A stretch of DNA of 56,232 bases, from NCBI GenBank assembly GCA_049669185.1, contig JBATKF010000263.1, positions 1 through 56,232 of the forward strand, written 5' to 3'. Of this stretch, positions 20,404 to 27,342 are shown in pieces. Numbering within the stretch: position 1 is the first letter of the stretch; every line of letters starts with the position of its first letter. The DNA is from Thiosocius sp049669185. Lineage in GTDB: Bacteria; Pseudomonadota; Gammaproteobacteria; Chromatiales; Chromatiaceae. The notes beneath the pieces were generated by a model, which saw only the letters and a program-made list of their open reading frames with translations, did no database searches and was not told where the DNA came from. The position numbers were made by a program, and so were the translations under genes.

Positions 20404-21807
20404 TCAGCGCATCACCGGACCGAGGAAGCGGGCGTGCTTCTCGATGGCGATCTCGGGCGTGACGGTCGATTCGATGTGGAACATGATTTCGCTGCTCGTG
20501 GATTTCAATGCGATCGGATCGACCTCGATGCGCAGCGGTAGGTCGGCCACGGCGCCACTTTCGATCTCGATGTCTTCGGTCTTGCCGATGACACTAAGGC
20601 CCTCGAGCCCTGATACCGATAGGTTGTAGCGCTGCAGATGATCGTCCTTGTTGATGATTTTCAGGTTATAGACGTTCTGGACCAGGCCCTTGTCGGTCTC
20701 CGTGTACAGGACATTGCGGTCGCGAAGGATGTCGACTTCGAGCGGGATGCGGGTGAGCAGGGCATACACCAGTGCCGCACTGACGAAAGTCAGGATCGAG
20801 ACATAGACCAGGACCCGGGGCCGGATAGTCTTGGTCGGCTTGCCCTGCAGCGCATTCTCGGTCGTATATTTCACCAATCCGCGCGGATAACCCATCTTGT
20901 CCATGACATCGTCGCAGACGTCGATGCAGGCGGCACAACCGATGCATTGGTACTGTAGACCATCCCGGATGTCGATGCCGACCGGGCAGACCTGGACGCA
21001 CAGGCCACAATCGATGCAGTCACCCAATCCGACGCTGCTGGAGGGCGTCCCCCGCTTGCGTGAGCCGCGCGGGTCACCGCGCGGCTCGTCATAGGAGATG
21101 ATCAGGGTGTCATGGTCGAACATGGCGCTCTGAAAGCGCGCATAAGGACACATATAGATGCACACCTGCTCGCGCATGAAACCCGCGTTTCCGTAGGTAG
21201 CGAAGCCGTAAAAGAAGATCCAGAAGGTCTCCCAGGGACCGAGGTCCCAGGTCAGCACGCTGTCCCAGAGTTCGCGGACCGGTGTGAAGTAGCCGACGAA
21301 AGTGAAGCCGGTCCATAGCGAAAACAGCAGCCAGGCGCCGTGCTTCGTCAGCTTGACGCCGAAGAAGGCTGCATCGCGAGGACCCTGGTCACGCTTTCTC
21401 TGCTTACGCGATCCGCCCTCGATCTTGCGTTCGATCCACATGTAGATCTCGGTCCACACGGTCTGTGGACAGGCGTAGCCGCACCACAGACGCCCGGCCA
21501 ACGCCGTAAAAAGAAACAGTGAGAAGGCCGCGATAATCAGCAGCATCGAGAGATAGAAGAAGTCCTGTGGCCAGAAGGTCAGACTGAAGATATAAAACTT
21601 GCGCGCCGGCAGGTCGAACAAAATTGCCTGATGACCATCCCAATGGATCCAGGGCATGCCATAGTAGAGGCCCAGGAGGGCGCCCATGGCGAGCAGACGC
21701 AGCGCGGCGAACACGCCGTGTACTTCGCGTGGATAGATCTTTTCGCGTTTTTTGTAGAGCTCCTGTTCGATCGGCGCTTGATTGGCTTTCGCGGCAGTTT
21801 GAGACAT
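20404..21807 (-). CDS. ccoG: Cytochrome c oxidase accessory protein CcoG (RdxA/FixG), polyferredoxin
   Basis: A 467-residue membrane protein with about five transmembrane helices and a [4Fe-4S] ferredoxin domain (CIDCGLCVQVCP and CIGCAACIDVCDDVMDKMGYP). An N-terminal membrane CGYACPQTVWTE block is also conserved. The C-terminal portion is a FixG-type immunoglobulin fold. CcoG is a cupric reductase that helps copper insertion into cbb3 oxidase. It follows a small membrane protein gene and precedes ccoH. Confidence 0.95.
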   Translation of the reverse strand: MSQTAAKANQAPIEQELYKKREKIYPREVHGVFAALRLLAMGALLGLYYGMPWIHWDGHQAILFDLPARKFYIFSLTFWPQDFFYLSMLLIIAAFSLFLFTALAGRLWCGYACPQTVWTEIYMWIERKIEGGSRKQRKRDQGPRDAAFFGVKLTKHGAWLLFSLWTGFTFVGYFTPVRELWDSVLTWDLGPWETFWIFFYGFATYGNAGFMREQVCIYMCPYARFQSAMFDHDTLIISYDEPRGDPRGSRKRGTPSSSVGLGDCIDCGLCVQVCPVGIDIRDGLQYQCIGCAACIDVCDDVMDKMGYPRGLVKYTTENALQGKPTKTIRPRVLVYVSILTFVSAALVYALLTRIPLEVDILRDRNVLYTETDKGLVQNVYNLKIINKDDHLQRYNLSVSGLEGLSVIGKTEDIEIESGAVADLPLRIEVDPIALKSTSSEIMFHIESTVTPEIAIEKHARFLGPVMR

Positions 21808-21824
21808 CGTCTGCTGTTCCGTCG

Positions 21825-22124
21825 TCAGGATTGCGGGGGTGCTTCGTCGGGTTTACGGGGGTTCGTCGGCCGTCGGAAGTAACAGGTCAGCGCACAGCTG
21901 ATCGATGTCAGCAACCAGAAGCAGAAGAAGCCAATGGTGTAGCCGCCGGTGCGTGTCAGGTTCGGGAAGCCGCCGATCATTGCCAGTTCGGTCGGATCGA
22001 AGAGCGTGAAAAAAATTATCGTGGCCGCACTCGCCGTCAGAAACGAAGGCCACATCACAGAGACAATCTGCTGGGTTACCGGGAGTTGGTTCTTGTCGTG
22101 CCGGGTGGCGGGCAGGGTGGACAT
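21825..22124 (-). CDS. Small two-helix membrane protein of the cbb3 cluster, unknown function
   Basis: A 99-residue protein with two clear membrane spans, about residues 23-46 and 62-86, and a short Pro-rich charged tail. I do not recognise the family. It sits between ccoP and ccoG, 17 bases before ccoG, on the same strand, so a role in assembly or stability of the oxidase is a reasonable guess. No cysteine pair or histidine cluster that would suggest copper or heme binding is obvious; the two Cys in the second helix (one in ISCALTCYF) might matter. Confidence 0.7.
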   Translation of the reverse strand: MSTLPATRHDKNQLPVTQQIVSVMWPSFLTASAATIIFFTLFDPTELAMIGGFPNLTRTGGYTIGFFCFWLLTSISCALTCYFRRPTNPRKPDEAPPQS

Positions 22125-22252
22125 GCGATTTTCCTGTGAATTGGCCGGGCAGGGTCTCCCGGCATTCCGTCATGATCAGGCCACATCCTCCCTCAGGGCC
22201 TCGGCAGAAGGGGTGGCCCCTCAGGCGGGATGCAATGCCCTATAGGATGATT

Positions 22253-22309
22253 GGTCGCCCGCGCGCACGTCGTTGATAAATCGCATTATTCGCAGACGTG
22301 CGCGCGACC
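22253..22309 (-). terminator. Large stem-loop 3' of ccoP
   Basis: GCGCGCACGTC (22261-22271) pairs perfectly with GACGTGCGCGC (22295-22305), an 11-base-pair stem around a 23-base loop. Beyond a 4-base bulge, GGTC pairs with GACC. It begins 11 bases after the ccoP stop. With no T-run, it is more likely an RNA-stabilising or attenuating structure that separates ccoNOQP from orf99-ccoG-ccoH. Confidence 0.6.
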
Positions 22310-22319
22310 AGGCCGGATC

Positions 22320-23222
22320 CTATTGCTTGGACAGGCTGTAGACGTACGCGGTCAGAAGATGGACCTTCTCTTCGCCGAGCAGATCCTGGTGTGCGGGCAT
22401 TACACCGGCACGCCCGTTCTGCAGGGTCTGTTTGATGGCGCCGGCGCTGCCGCCATAGAGCCAGATGTTGTTGGTCAGGTTCGGTGCGCCGAGCAGCGGA
22501 TTGCCGGTACCGTCCATGCCGTGGCAGCCGATGCAGCCCGCGGTCATGAAGACCTCTTTCCCGGCAGCGGCCTCGGCCGCGTCCACGTTGCGGCCCGACA
22601 GACTCATGACGTAGGCGGCGACCTGGTCGATCTTTTCTTCGCCGAGATGGGCCTGCGCGGGCATATTGCCTCTACGACCGTTGGCGATCGAGACCTTGAT
22701 CTGCTCGGGAGAACCGCCCCAACCCCAATCGTCGTCTTTCAGGTTGGGGAAGCCGCGCGCGCCGCCGCCATCTGAACCGTGGCATTGCATGCAGTAGGTC
22801 AGGAACAGGCGCTTGCCCATGTCGCGGGCCTCCTGATACTCGGGTTTGCCTGCCAGGTCGGCGACCGCGACGGCCGCATACTGCTTGAAGATCGGGTCGT
22901 ATTTCTCGGCGGCCCTGTCCATTTCCGCGGTGTATTGGCTGCCCTGTGACGACCAGCCGAGCACGCCCTGGAAGCTGCCCAGACCCGGATAGAGGGCGAG
23001 GTAGCCGACGGCGAAGATCAGCGTGATGTAGAACAGCCATAGCCACCAGCGCGGCAGGGGGTTGTTGTATTCCTGCAGATCGCCGTCCCAGGTATGTCCG
23101 GTGACGTCGCCCTGAGCCGCCTCACCGGTACGGCGACGCATGGTCCACCAGATAAGCCAGAAGCAGCCTAGGATGTTGGCCACGCTGAGAATGATGATCC
23201 ACCCACTCCAGAACGCGCTCAT
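22320..23222 (-). CDS. ccoP: cbb3-type cytochrome c oxidase subunit III (diheme)
   Basis: A 300-residue diheme cytochrome c that passes electrons into the cbb3 oxidase. Two N-terminal hydrophobic segments (about 6-26 and 59-80) anchor it, and two c-type heme sites follow, CMQCH and CIGCH, each with a downstream Met ligand region (NMPAQ, VMPAH). It overlaps ccoQ by ATGA. The two-helix N-terminus is the longer CcoP form common in gammaproteobacteria. Confidence 0.96.
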   Translation of the reverse strand: MSAFWSGWIIILSVANILGCFWLIWWTMRRRTGEAAQGDVTGHTWDGDLQEYNNPLPRWWLWLFYITLIFAVGYLALYPGLGSFQGVLGWSSQGSQYTAEMDRAAEKYDPIFKQYAAVAVADLAGKPEYQEARDMGKRLFLTYCMQCHGSDGGGARGFPNLKDDDWGWGGSPEQIKVSIANGRRGNMPAQAHLGEEKIDQVAAYVMSLSGRNVDAAEAAAGKEVFMTAGCIGCHGMDGTGNPLLGAPNLTNNIWLYGGSAGAIKQTLQNGRAGVMPAHQDLLGEEKVHLLTAYVYSLSKQ

Positions 23223-23395
23223 GACAGGTTCTCCTTCTTAATCGTCGCCTCATGCTCCTTGTCATCGGCAAAAGGCAGGTTCGCGGCCTCGTCAAAGCCT
23301 TTCTTGCGGCGTTTGCTGTAGGCCCAGAATACGATCCCGATGAACGCGATCATCAGTACCAGGGTGTGCCAGGCTCGGATATCGTTGAGATCCAT
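23219..23395 (-). CDS. ccoQ: cbb3-type cytochrome oxidase small subunit CcoQ/FixQ
   Basis: A 58-residue single-span protein: MDLNDIRAWHTLVLMIAFIGIVFWAY is replaced after the helix by a basic stretch SKRRKKGFDEAA, the FixQ pattern. It stabilises the CcoNOP complex. The ATG at 23395 follows a weak GGTGA; a GTG four codons upstream, overlapping the ccoO end, is possible. Lies between ccoO and ccoP. Confidence 0.88.
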   Translation of the reverse strand: MDLNDIRAWHTLVLMIAFIGIVFWAYSKRRKKGFDEAANLPFADDKEHEATIKKENLS

Positions 23396-23400
23396 CGCAA

Positions 23401-24027
23401 TCACCACTCTTTGGAGGCCAGACCGAGGCCCTGAAGATAGGCCACGAGTGCCTCCGCCTCGGTCTTGCCTTGGACGGCCTTCTGGGCGCTCGCGATCTCT
23501 TCGTCGCTGTAGAGCTCACACGTGGAGCAGGTCGCGCCGACAGCGATGTTCATGGCCTTCATCTTCGCGCCGGTGTCATCGCCGCTCAGGGTTGCGTTGG
23601 TCAGCCAGGGGTATGCCGGCATATTGGATTCGGGCACCACGTCGCGCGGATTGTTGAGGTGCACGTAGTGCCAGTCATCGCTGTAGCGTGCGCCGACGCG
23701 CGCCAGATCGGGGCCTGTACGCTTGGAACCCCATTGGAAGGGGTGGTCATACACTGATTCACCGGCTACCGAGTAGTGACCGTAGCGCTCGGTCTCAGCG
23801 CGGAACGGGCGGATCATCTGCGAGTGACAGTTGTAGCAACCTTCGCGGATGTAGACATCCCTGCCTTCCAGCCGCAGCGCGCTGTATTTCTTTACGCCCG
23901 GTGCAGGCGTCGTAGTCTCGGTAAGAAAGAACAATGGAACGATCTCGACCAGTCCACCGACACTGATCACGAGAATGACCAGGATCGCCAGCAGGCCGAT
24001 GTTCTTTTCAACGACTTCATGTGACAT
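23401..24027 (-). CDS. ccoO: cbb3-type cytochrome c oxidase subunit II (monoheme)
   Basis: A 208-residue membrane-anchored cytochrome c. An N-terminal helix (about 11-31) is followed by the single heme site CYNCHSQMIRPFRAE and the conserved ERYGHYSVAGESVYDHPFQWGSKRTGPDLAR region, split here only for reading. It relays electrons from CcoP to CcoN. It begins 18 bases after ccoN within one operon. Confidence 0.96.
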   Translation of the reverse strand: MSHEVVEKNIGLLAILVILVISVGGLVEIVPLFFLTETTTPAPGVKKYSALRLEGRDVYIREGCYNCHSQMIRPFRAETERYGHYSVAGESVYDHPFQWGSKRTGPDLARVGARYSDDWHYVHLNNPRDVVPESNMPAYPWLTNATLSGDDTGAKMKAMNIAVGATCSTCELYSDEEIASAQKAVQGKTEAEALVAYLQGLGLASKEW

Positions 24028-24045
24028 TGTTGGTACTCCTCCGGA

Positions 24046-25479
24046 TCAGTGGGCGGCCGGTGCGGCGATGATGTCGTCAGCGTCCCTGACGCTGCCTTGC
24101 GCGGCCGTCTTCCAGACGTTGTATGCCATGAAAAACATGCCGGTCAGGAACAGTGCGCCGCCGAGTAGTCGTACGTAATAGAAAGGATAGGTACGCTCTA
24201 CCGACTCGATGAAGGAGTAGGTCAGCGTTCCGTCCGCGTTGACCGCACGCCACATCAGGCCCTGCATGACGCCAGCGATCCACATGGCCGCGATATAGAG
24301 TACGACGCCGATGGTGGCGGTCCAGAAGTGGACCTCGACCAGCTTGTTGCTGTACATCTCGATCTTGCCGAACATCCGCGGGATCAAGTAGTAGAGCGAA
24401 CCGATCGAGATCATGGCGACCCAGCCAAGCGCGCCGGAGTGCACGTGGCCGACCGTCCAGTCGGTGTAGTGCGACAAGGCGTTCACGGTCTTGATCGACA
24501 TCATCGGGCCTTCGAAGGTCGACATGCCGTAGAACGACAGCGACACGATCAGGAACTTCAGGACCGGGTCGGTTCGCAGTTTATGCCAGGCACCGGACAG
24601 GGTCATGATGCCGTTGATCATCCCGCCCCAGGAGGGCGCCAACAGGATCAGCGAGAACACCATGCCCATCGACTGTGCCCAGTCAGGCAGCGCGGTGTAG
24701 TGAAGATGGTGTGGGCCCGCCCACATGTAGGTCGAGATCAGCGCCCAGAAGTGCACAACCGACAGGCGGTAGGAATAGATCGGACGCCCCGCCTGCTTGG
24801 GGATGAAGTAATACATCATGCCGAGGAAGGCGGTGGTGAGGAAAAAGCCGACCGCATTGTGTCCGTACCACCACTGCACCATGGCGTCGATGGCCCCCGG
24901 ATAGAAGCTGTAACCCTTGGTCAGCGTGACCGGGACAAACGCGCTATTGACGATGTGCAGCACGGCGACGGTCAGAATGAATGCGCCGAAGAACCAGTTG
25001 GCGACGTAGATGTGCTTGGCTTTGCGCTTCATGATGGTGCCGAAAAACACGATCGCATAGACGACCCATACAACCGCGATCAGGAGATCGATCGGCCACT
25101 CGAGTTCCGCATACTCTTTCCCGCTGGTAATGCCCAGGGGCAGCGTGATGGCGGCAAGTAGGATGACGACGGTCCAACCCCAGAAGGTGAACGCGGCCAG
25201 CGGGCCGCCGAACAATCGGGCCTGGCAGGTCCTCTGCACCACATAGTAAGAGGTGGCGAACAATGCAGATCCGCCGAACGCGAAGATCACGGCGTTGGTG
25301 TGCAGCGGGCGCAGGCGGCCGTAACTCAGCCAGGGTATACCGTCCCAAAGCACCAGATCAGGGAAGGCCAGTTGGGCCGCGATGACGACGCCGACGAGCA
25401 TGCCGACGATGCCCCAAACGACAGTCATAATCGAAAACTGACGCACGACCTTATAGTTGTAAGTGGTCTGTGACTCCAT
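24046..25479 (-). CDS. ccoN: cbb3-type cytochrome c oxidase subunit I (catalytic)
   Basis: A 477-residue heme-copper oxidase core with twelve membrane helices. It holds heme b, heme b3 and CuB and reduces oxygen to water with high affinity. The CuB region YGHNAVGFFLT, the double His of HHLHYTALPDW, and HVHSGALGWV with heme ligands are visible. The start MESQTTYNYKVV is behind GGAGA; codons further upstream are unrelated. An Fnr box lies about 100 bases upstream, so the operon is likely induced when oxygen is low. Confidence 0.97.
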   Translation of the reverse strand: MESQTTYNYKVVRQFSIMTVVWGIVGMLVGVVIAAQLAFPDLVLWDGIPWLSYGRLRPLHTNAVIFAFGGSALFATSYYVVQRTCQARLFGGPLAAFTFWGWTVVILLAAITLPLGITSGKEYAELEWPIDLLIAVVWVVYAIVFFGTIMKRKAKHIYVANWFFGAFILTVAVLHIVNSAFVPVTLTKGYSFYPGAIDAMVQWWYGHNAVGFFLTTAFLGMMYYFIPKQAGRPIYSYRLSVVHFWALISTYMWAGPHHLHYTALPDWAQSMGMVFSLILLAPSWGGMINGIMTLSGAWHKLRTDPVLKFLIVSLSFYGMSTFEGPMMSIKTVNALSHYTDWTVGHVHSGALGWVAMISIGSLYYLIPRMFGKIEMYSNKLVEVHFWTATIGVVLYIAAMWIAGVMQGLMWRAVNADGTLTYSFIESVERTYPFYYVRLLGGALFLTGMFFMAYNVWKTAAQGSVRDADDIIAAPAAH

Positions 25480-25553
25480 GAAGCGTCTCCGAAAGTCAAA
25501 GAGAGGTTTGTGGTCGGACATCCCACACGGGCCGAGGGACAACCTAGCTGCGC

Positions 25554-25594
25554 AGACTAGACAAGTTAGATGGGGTTGCTTTGACCTGGGTCAA
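25554..25594 (-). promoter_or_regulatory. Fnr box and class II promoter of ccoNOQP
   Basis: TTGAC-CTGG-GTCAA (25594-25581) is a perfect palindrome one base per arm away from the consensus TTGAT-4-ATCAA. A -10-like TAGTCT at 25559-25554 lies 21 bases downstream, the spacing of Fnr-activated class II promoters (site near -41.5). Being in front of a microaerobic oxidase and beside fnr strengthens the call. Confidence 0.7.
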
Positions 25595-25640
25595 ATTGAG
25601 GTTTTGCTAATACGCTGAAACTATTTTTGTCGCTTTTGAG

Positions 25641-25654
25641 TTGAGCCAGATCAA
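25641..25654. promoter_or_regulatory. Second Fnr-like box between fnr and ccoN
   Basis: TTGAG-CCAG-ATCAA has one perfect and one near-perfect half-site. It overlaps the last four bases of fnr and is centred 60 bases upstream of the first box, so Fnr dimers could bind in tandem. Confidence 0.5.
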
Positions 25655-26415
25655 CTCGAAGGGTGTGCCTGATGGGGCTCACAGTGCGGCTGGTGGGACA
25701 CTATCGCGCGCAGACGGTCGATGTCGAGGATCTGCACGTGCTTGCGGTCGACCTTGAGAATGCCCTCGTCCTGGAAGCGTGTGAACAGGCGGCTGACGGT
25801 CTCCAGCGCGAGGCCCAGGTAGCTGCCGATCTCCTGGCGAGACATGCTGAGGAAGAAATCGGTAGCCGAGAATCCACGCCTTCTGAAGCGTTCGGACAGG
25901 CTGATGAGGAAGGACGCGACCCGCTCCTCGGCAGTCCCACGGCCGAGTAGGGTCATCATCTCGGCTTCGTGGCTGATCTCTTTGCTGAGCAGCCGGAACA
26001 TCTGGTGCTGCAGGCTGGGGATGTTGGCGGACAGGTCCGCAAGTCGGTCGAACGGCAGTTCGCAGATCGCCGTTGTCTCGAGCGCGCGGGCGTTGCAGCC
26101 ATGGTTGCCGTCCTGAATGGCGTCCAAACCCAGGACTTCGCCGGGCAGATGGAAGCCGACGACCTGTTCGTCGCCGTCGTCGGTCTGCGTGAAGGTCTTC
26201 ACGGCACCGGTCTTTACGACGTACAGGTTGCGGAAATGCTCGCCGGTGCGGAATAGATGGTCGCCGCGCTGAAGCGGCCTGCCGCGCTTGACGATCGCAT
26301 CCAGGCGATCGACGTCTTCGGGACGCAGCCCCATGGGCAGACAGAGCGCAGAGAGACTGCAGTCTCGGCAGGCGACTTTAATTTTGTCGAGTGAAATGAC
26401 GTTTTTGTTGGCCAA
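25651..26415 (-). CDS. fnr: Fnr/Anr-type oxygen-sensing transcription regulator
   Basis: A 254-residue CRP/FNR regulator. Four cysteines for an oxygen-labile [4Fe-4S] cluster are in place: Cys 16, 19 and 25 (C-x2-C-x5-C) and Cys 106. A cyclic-nucleotide-type sensor barrel, the dimer helix, and a helix-turn-helix (SRQEIGSYLGLALETVSRLF) follow. The recognition helix has the E-x2-SR pattern that reads TTGAT half-sites. TTG start with GAGG upstream. It sits directly upstream of ccoNOQP, and its own promoter carries a perfect Fnr box, so it probably represses itself. Confidence 0.93.
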   Translation of the reverse strand: MANKNVISLDKIKVACRDCSLSALCLPMGLRPEDVDRLDAIVKRGRPLQRGDHLFRTGEHFRNLYVVKTGAVKTFTQTDDGDEQVVGFHLPGEVLGLDAIQDGNHGCNARALETTAICELPFDRLADLSANIPSLQHQMFRLLSKEISHEAEMMTLLGRGTAEERVASFLISLSERFRRRGFSATDFFLSMSRQEIGSYLGLALETVSRLFTRFQDEGILKVDRKHVQILDIDRLRAIVSHQPHCEPHQAHPSS

Positions 26416-26444
26416 CGTGCTTGCCTCGAACTGCTTGAGGGTAG

Positions 26445-26473
26445 ATTGTGCGAATTTTTTTGATCTCGATCAA
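26445..26473 (-). promoter_or_regulatory. Perfect Fnr box over the fnr promoter
   Basis: TTGAT-CTCG-ATCAA (read on either strand, 26460-26473) matches the Fnr consensus exactly. On the minus strand its start TTGATC is also a -35-like hexamer, spaced 17 bases from CACAAT (26450-26445). A box that covers the -35 would block RNA polymerase, so negative autoregulation is expected. Confidence 0.7.
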
Positions 26474-26489
26474 CAACTGTCTGAAACTC

Positions 26490-26522
26490 AAAAAAAACCG
26501 CCCTCGAAAGGGCGGGTTTTTT
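26490..26522 (-). terminator. Rho-independent terminator after the sulfur-globule-type gene
   Basis: CCGCCCT-CGAA-AGGGCGG forms a 7-base-pair GC-rich stem with a tetraloop. On the minus strand it is followed by eight T; on the plus strand by six T, so it can work both ways. It ends the gene at 26542-27009 and shields the fnr promoter. Confidence 0.9.
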
Positions 26523-26541
26523 GCTACCGAGAGTCGCTGCT

Positions 26542-27009
26542 TTATTCGGCAGGGGGGGCCTCGGGAGCTGCTGGCGGCGCCATATATCCGGGGCCGTAGC
26601 CGCCGCCCGGATAGCCACCACCCCAAGGACCGCCGTAGCCGCCATAGTAGGGAGAACTGTAGTTATAGCCGCGGCCGTAGCCATCGCCGTAGCCATACCC
26701 GGAGCCATAACCGCGCATATTGGTGTTGCCGCGGCCGCTCATGTTCATACTGAAATCGCCGGCACCCGCTGCATCGCCGGAACCGTAGCCGTCACCCCAG
26801 CCCGAGGTGTTGCCGTAGGCGGATCCACGGTTGTAGTTGTTGTCCCATCCCGAGCCGCCCCAGGGTCCGCCGCCCCAGGGACCGCCGCCGCCCCAGGGTC
26901 CACCACCGCCATATCCCGGTCCACCCCACCAGGCGCTCGCCGACGACATCGTGAGTGCAGCCGCGCCTGCGATAACCGCAGTGCCGAATGCTTTTGCAAA
27001 CTTCCGCAT
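26542..27009 (-). CDS. Sulfur-globule-type envelope protein, secreted, Gly/Trp/Tyr-rich
   Basis: A 155-residue protein with a Sec signal peptide (residues 1-26, cut after ASA before WW). The mature part is dominated by Gly with Trp, Tyr, Pro and Asn, in repeats such as GGPWGGGGPWGGG and YGSGYGYGDGYGRGYN, and ends in a Pro/Ala/Glu tail. This composition and the signal peptide match the sulfur globule proteins that coat periplasmic sulfur droplets in purple and colourless sulfur bacteria. A very good AAGGAG lies before the ATG. It is monocistronic, with a strong terminator. Other Gly-rich secreted structural proteins look alike, so the role is a strong inference only. Confidence 0.72.
   Translation of the reverse strand: MRKFAKAFGTAVIAGAAALTMSSASAWWGGPGYGGGGPWGGGGPWGGGPWGGSGWDNNYNRGSAYGNTSGWGDGYGSGDAAGAGDFSMNMSGRGNTNMRGYGSGYGYGDGYGRGYNYSSPYYGGYGGPWGGGYPGGGYGPGYMAPPAAPEAPPAE
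26855..26903 (-). repeat. Short tandem repeat encoding PWGG units
   Basis: Three near-identical copies of CCGCCCCAGGG(T/A)CC lie head to tail inside the sulfur-globule-type gene, coding for successive Gly-rich PWGG units. Such tracts can change copy number by slippage. Confidence 0.7.
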
Positions 27010-27342
27010 TTGGATAACTCCTTATAAAGTGCGTGTTTCTTAACGTCTTGCTGTACTTCCTTGCGACGACAGTGCCCGTCTTTGACCAAGAGAGCAGTCG
27101 GCACGGACTCGGGCCTCTATCTATCCGAGCAACCACCACTATAGACGAATGCTTTGATACTCACTAGCGAGAAATCGGTTGGTTTGTCTGTAAAGAGCTG
27201 AAATTCAAAACAATCTTGTTAACCATACCTGATCGACATTAAGCAGCATCCGGGGGCGCCAAGGTTTTCCGATTGAGTGCGGAAAGGGCTTCTGATACCG
27301 TTTATGCCCGTCCGTGGCAACCTCCGTTGAGCCCTCCGGCCC
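27010..27342. other. Divergent promoter region between the sulfur-globule-type gene and pyrG
   Basis: A 333-base gap with no gene. On the minus strand TATAGT (27143-27138) is a good -10, with a weak TAGTGA 17 bases upstream, implying a leader of about 120 bases for the sulfur-globule-type gene. No Fnr palindrome was found. The pyrG promoter must lie on the plus strand but is not obvious. Confidence 0.4.
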
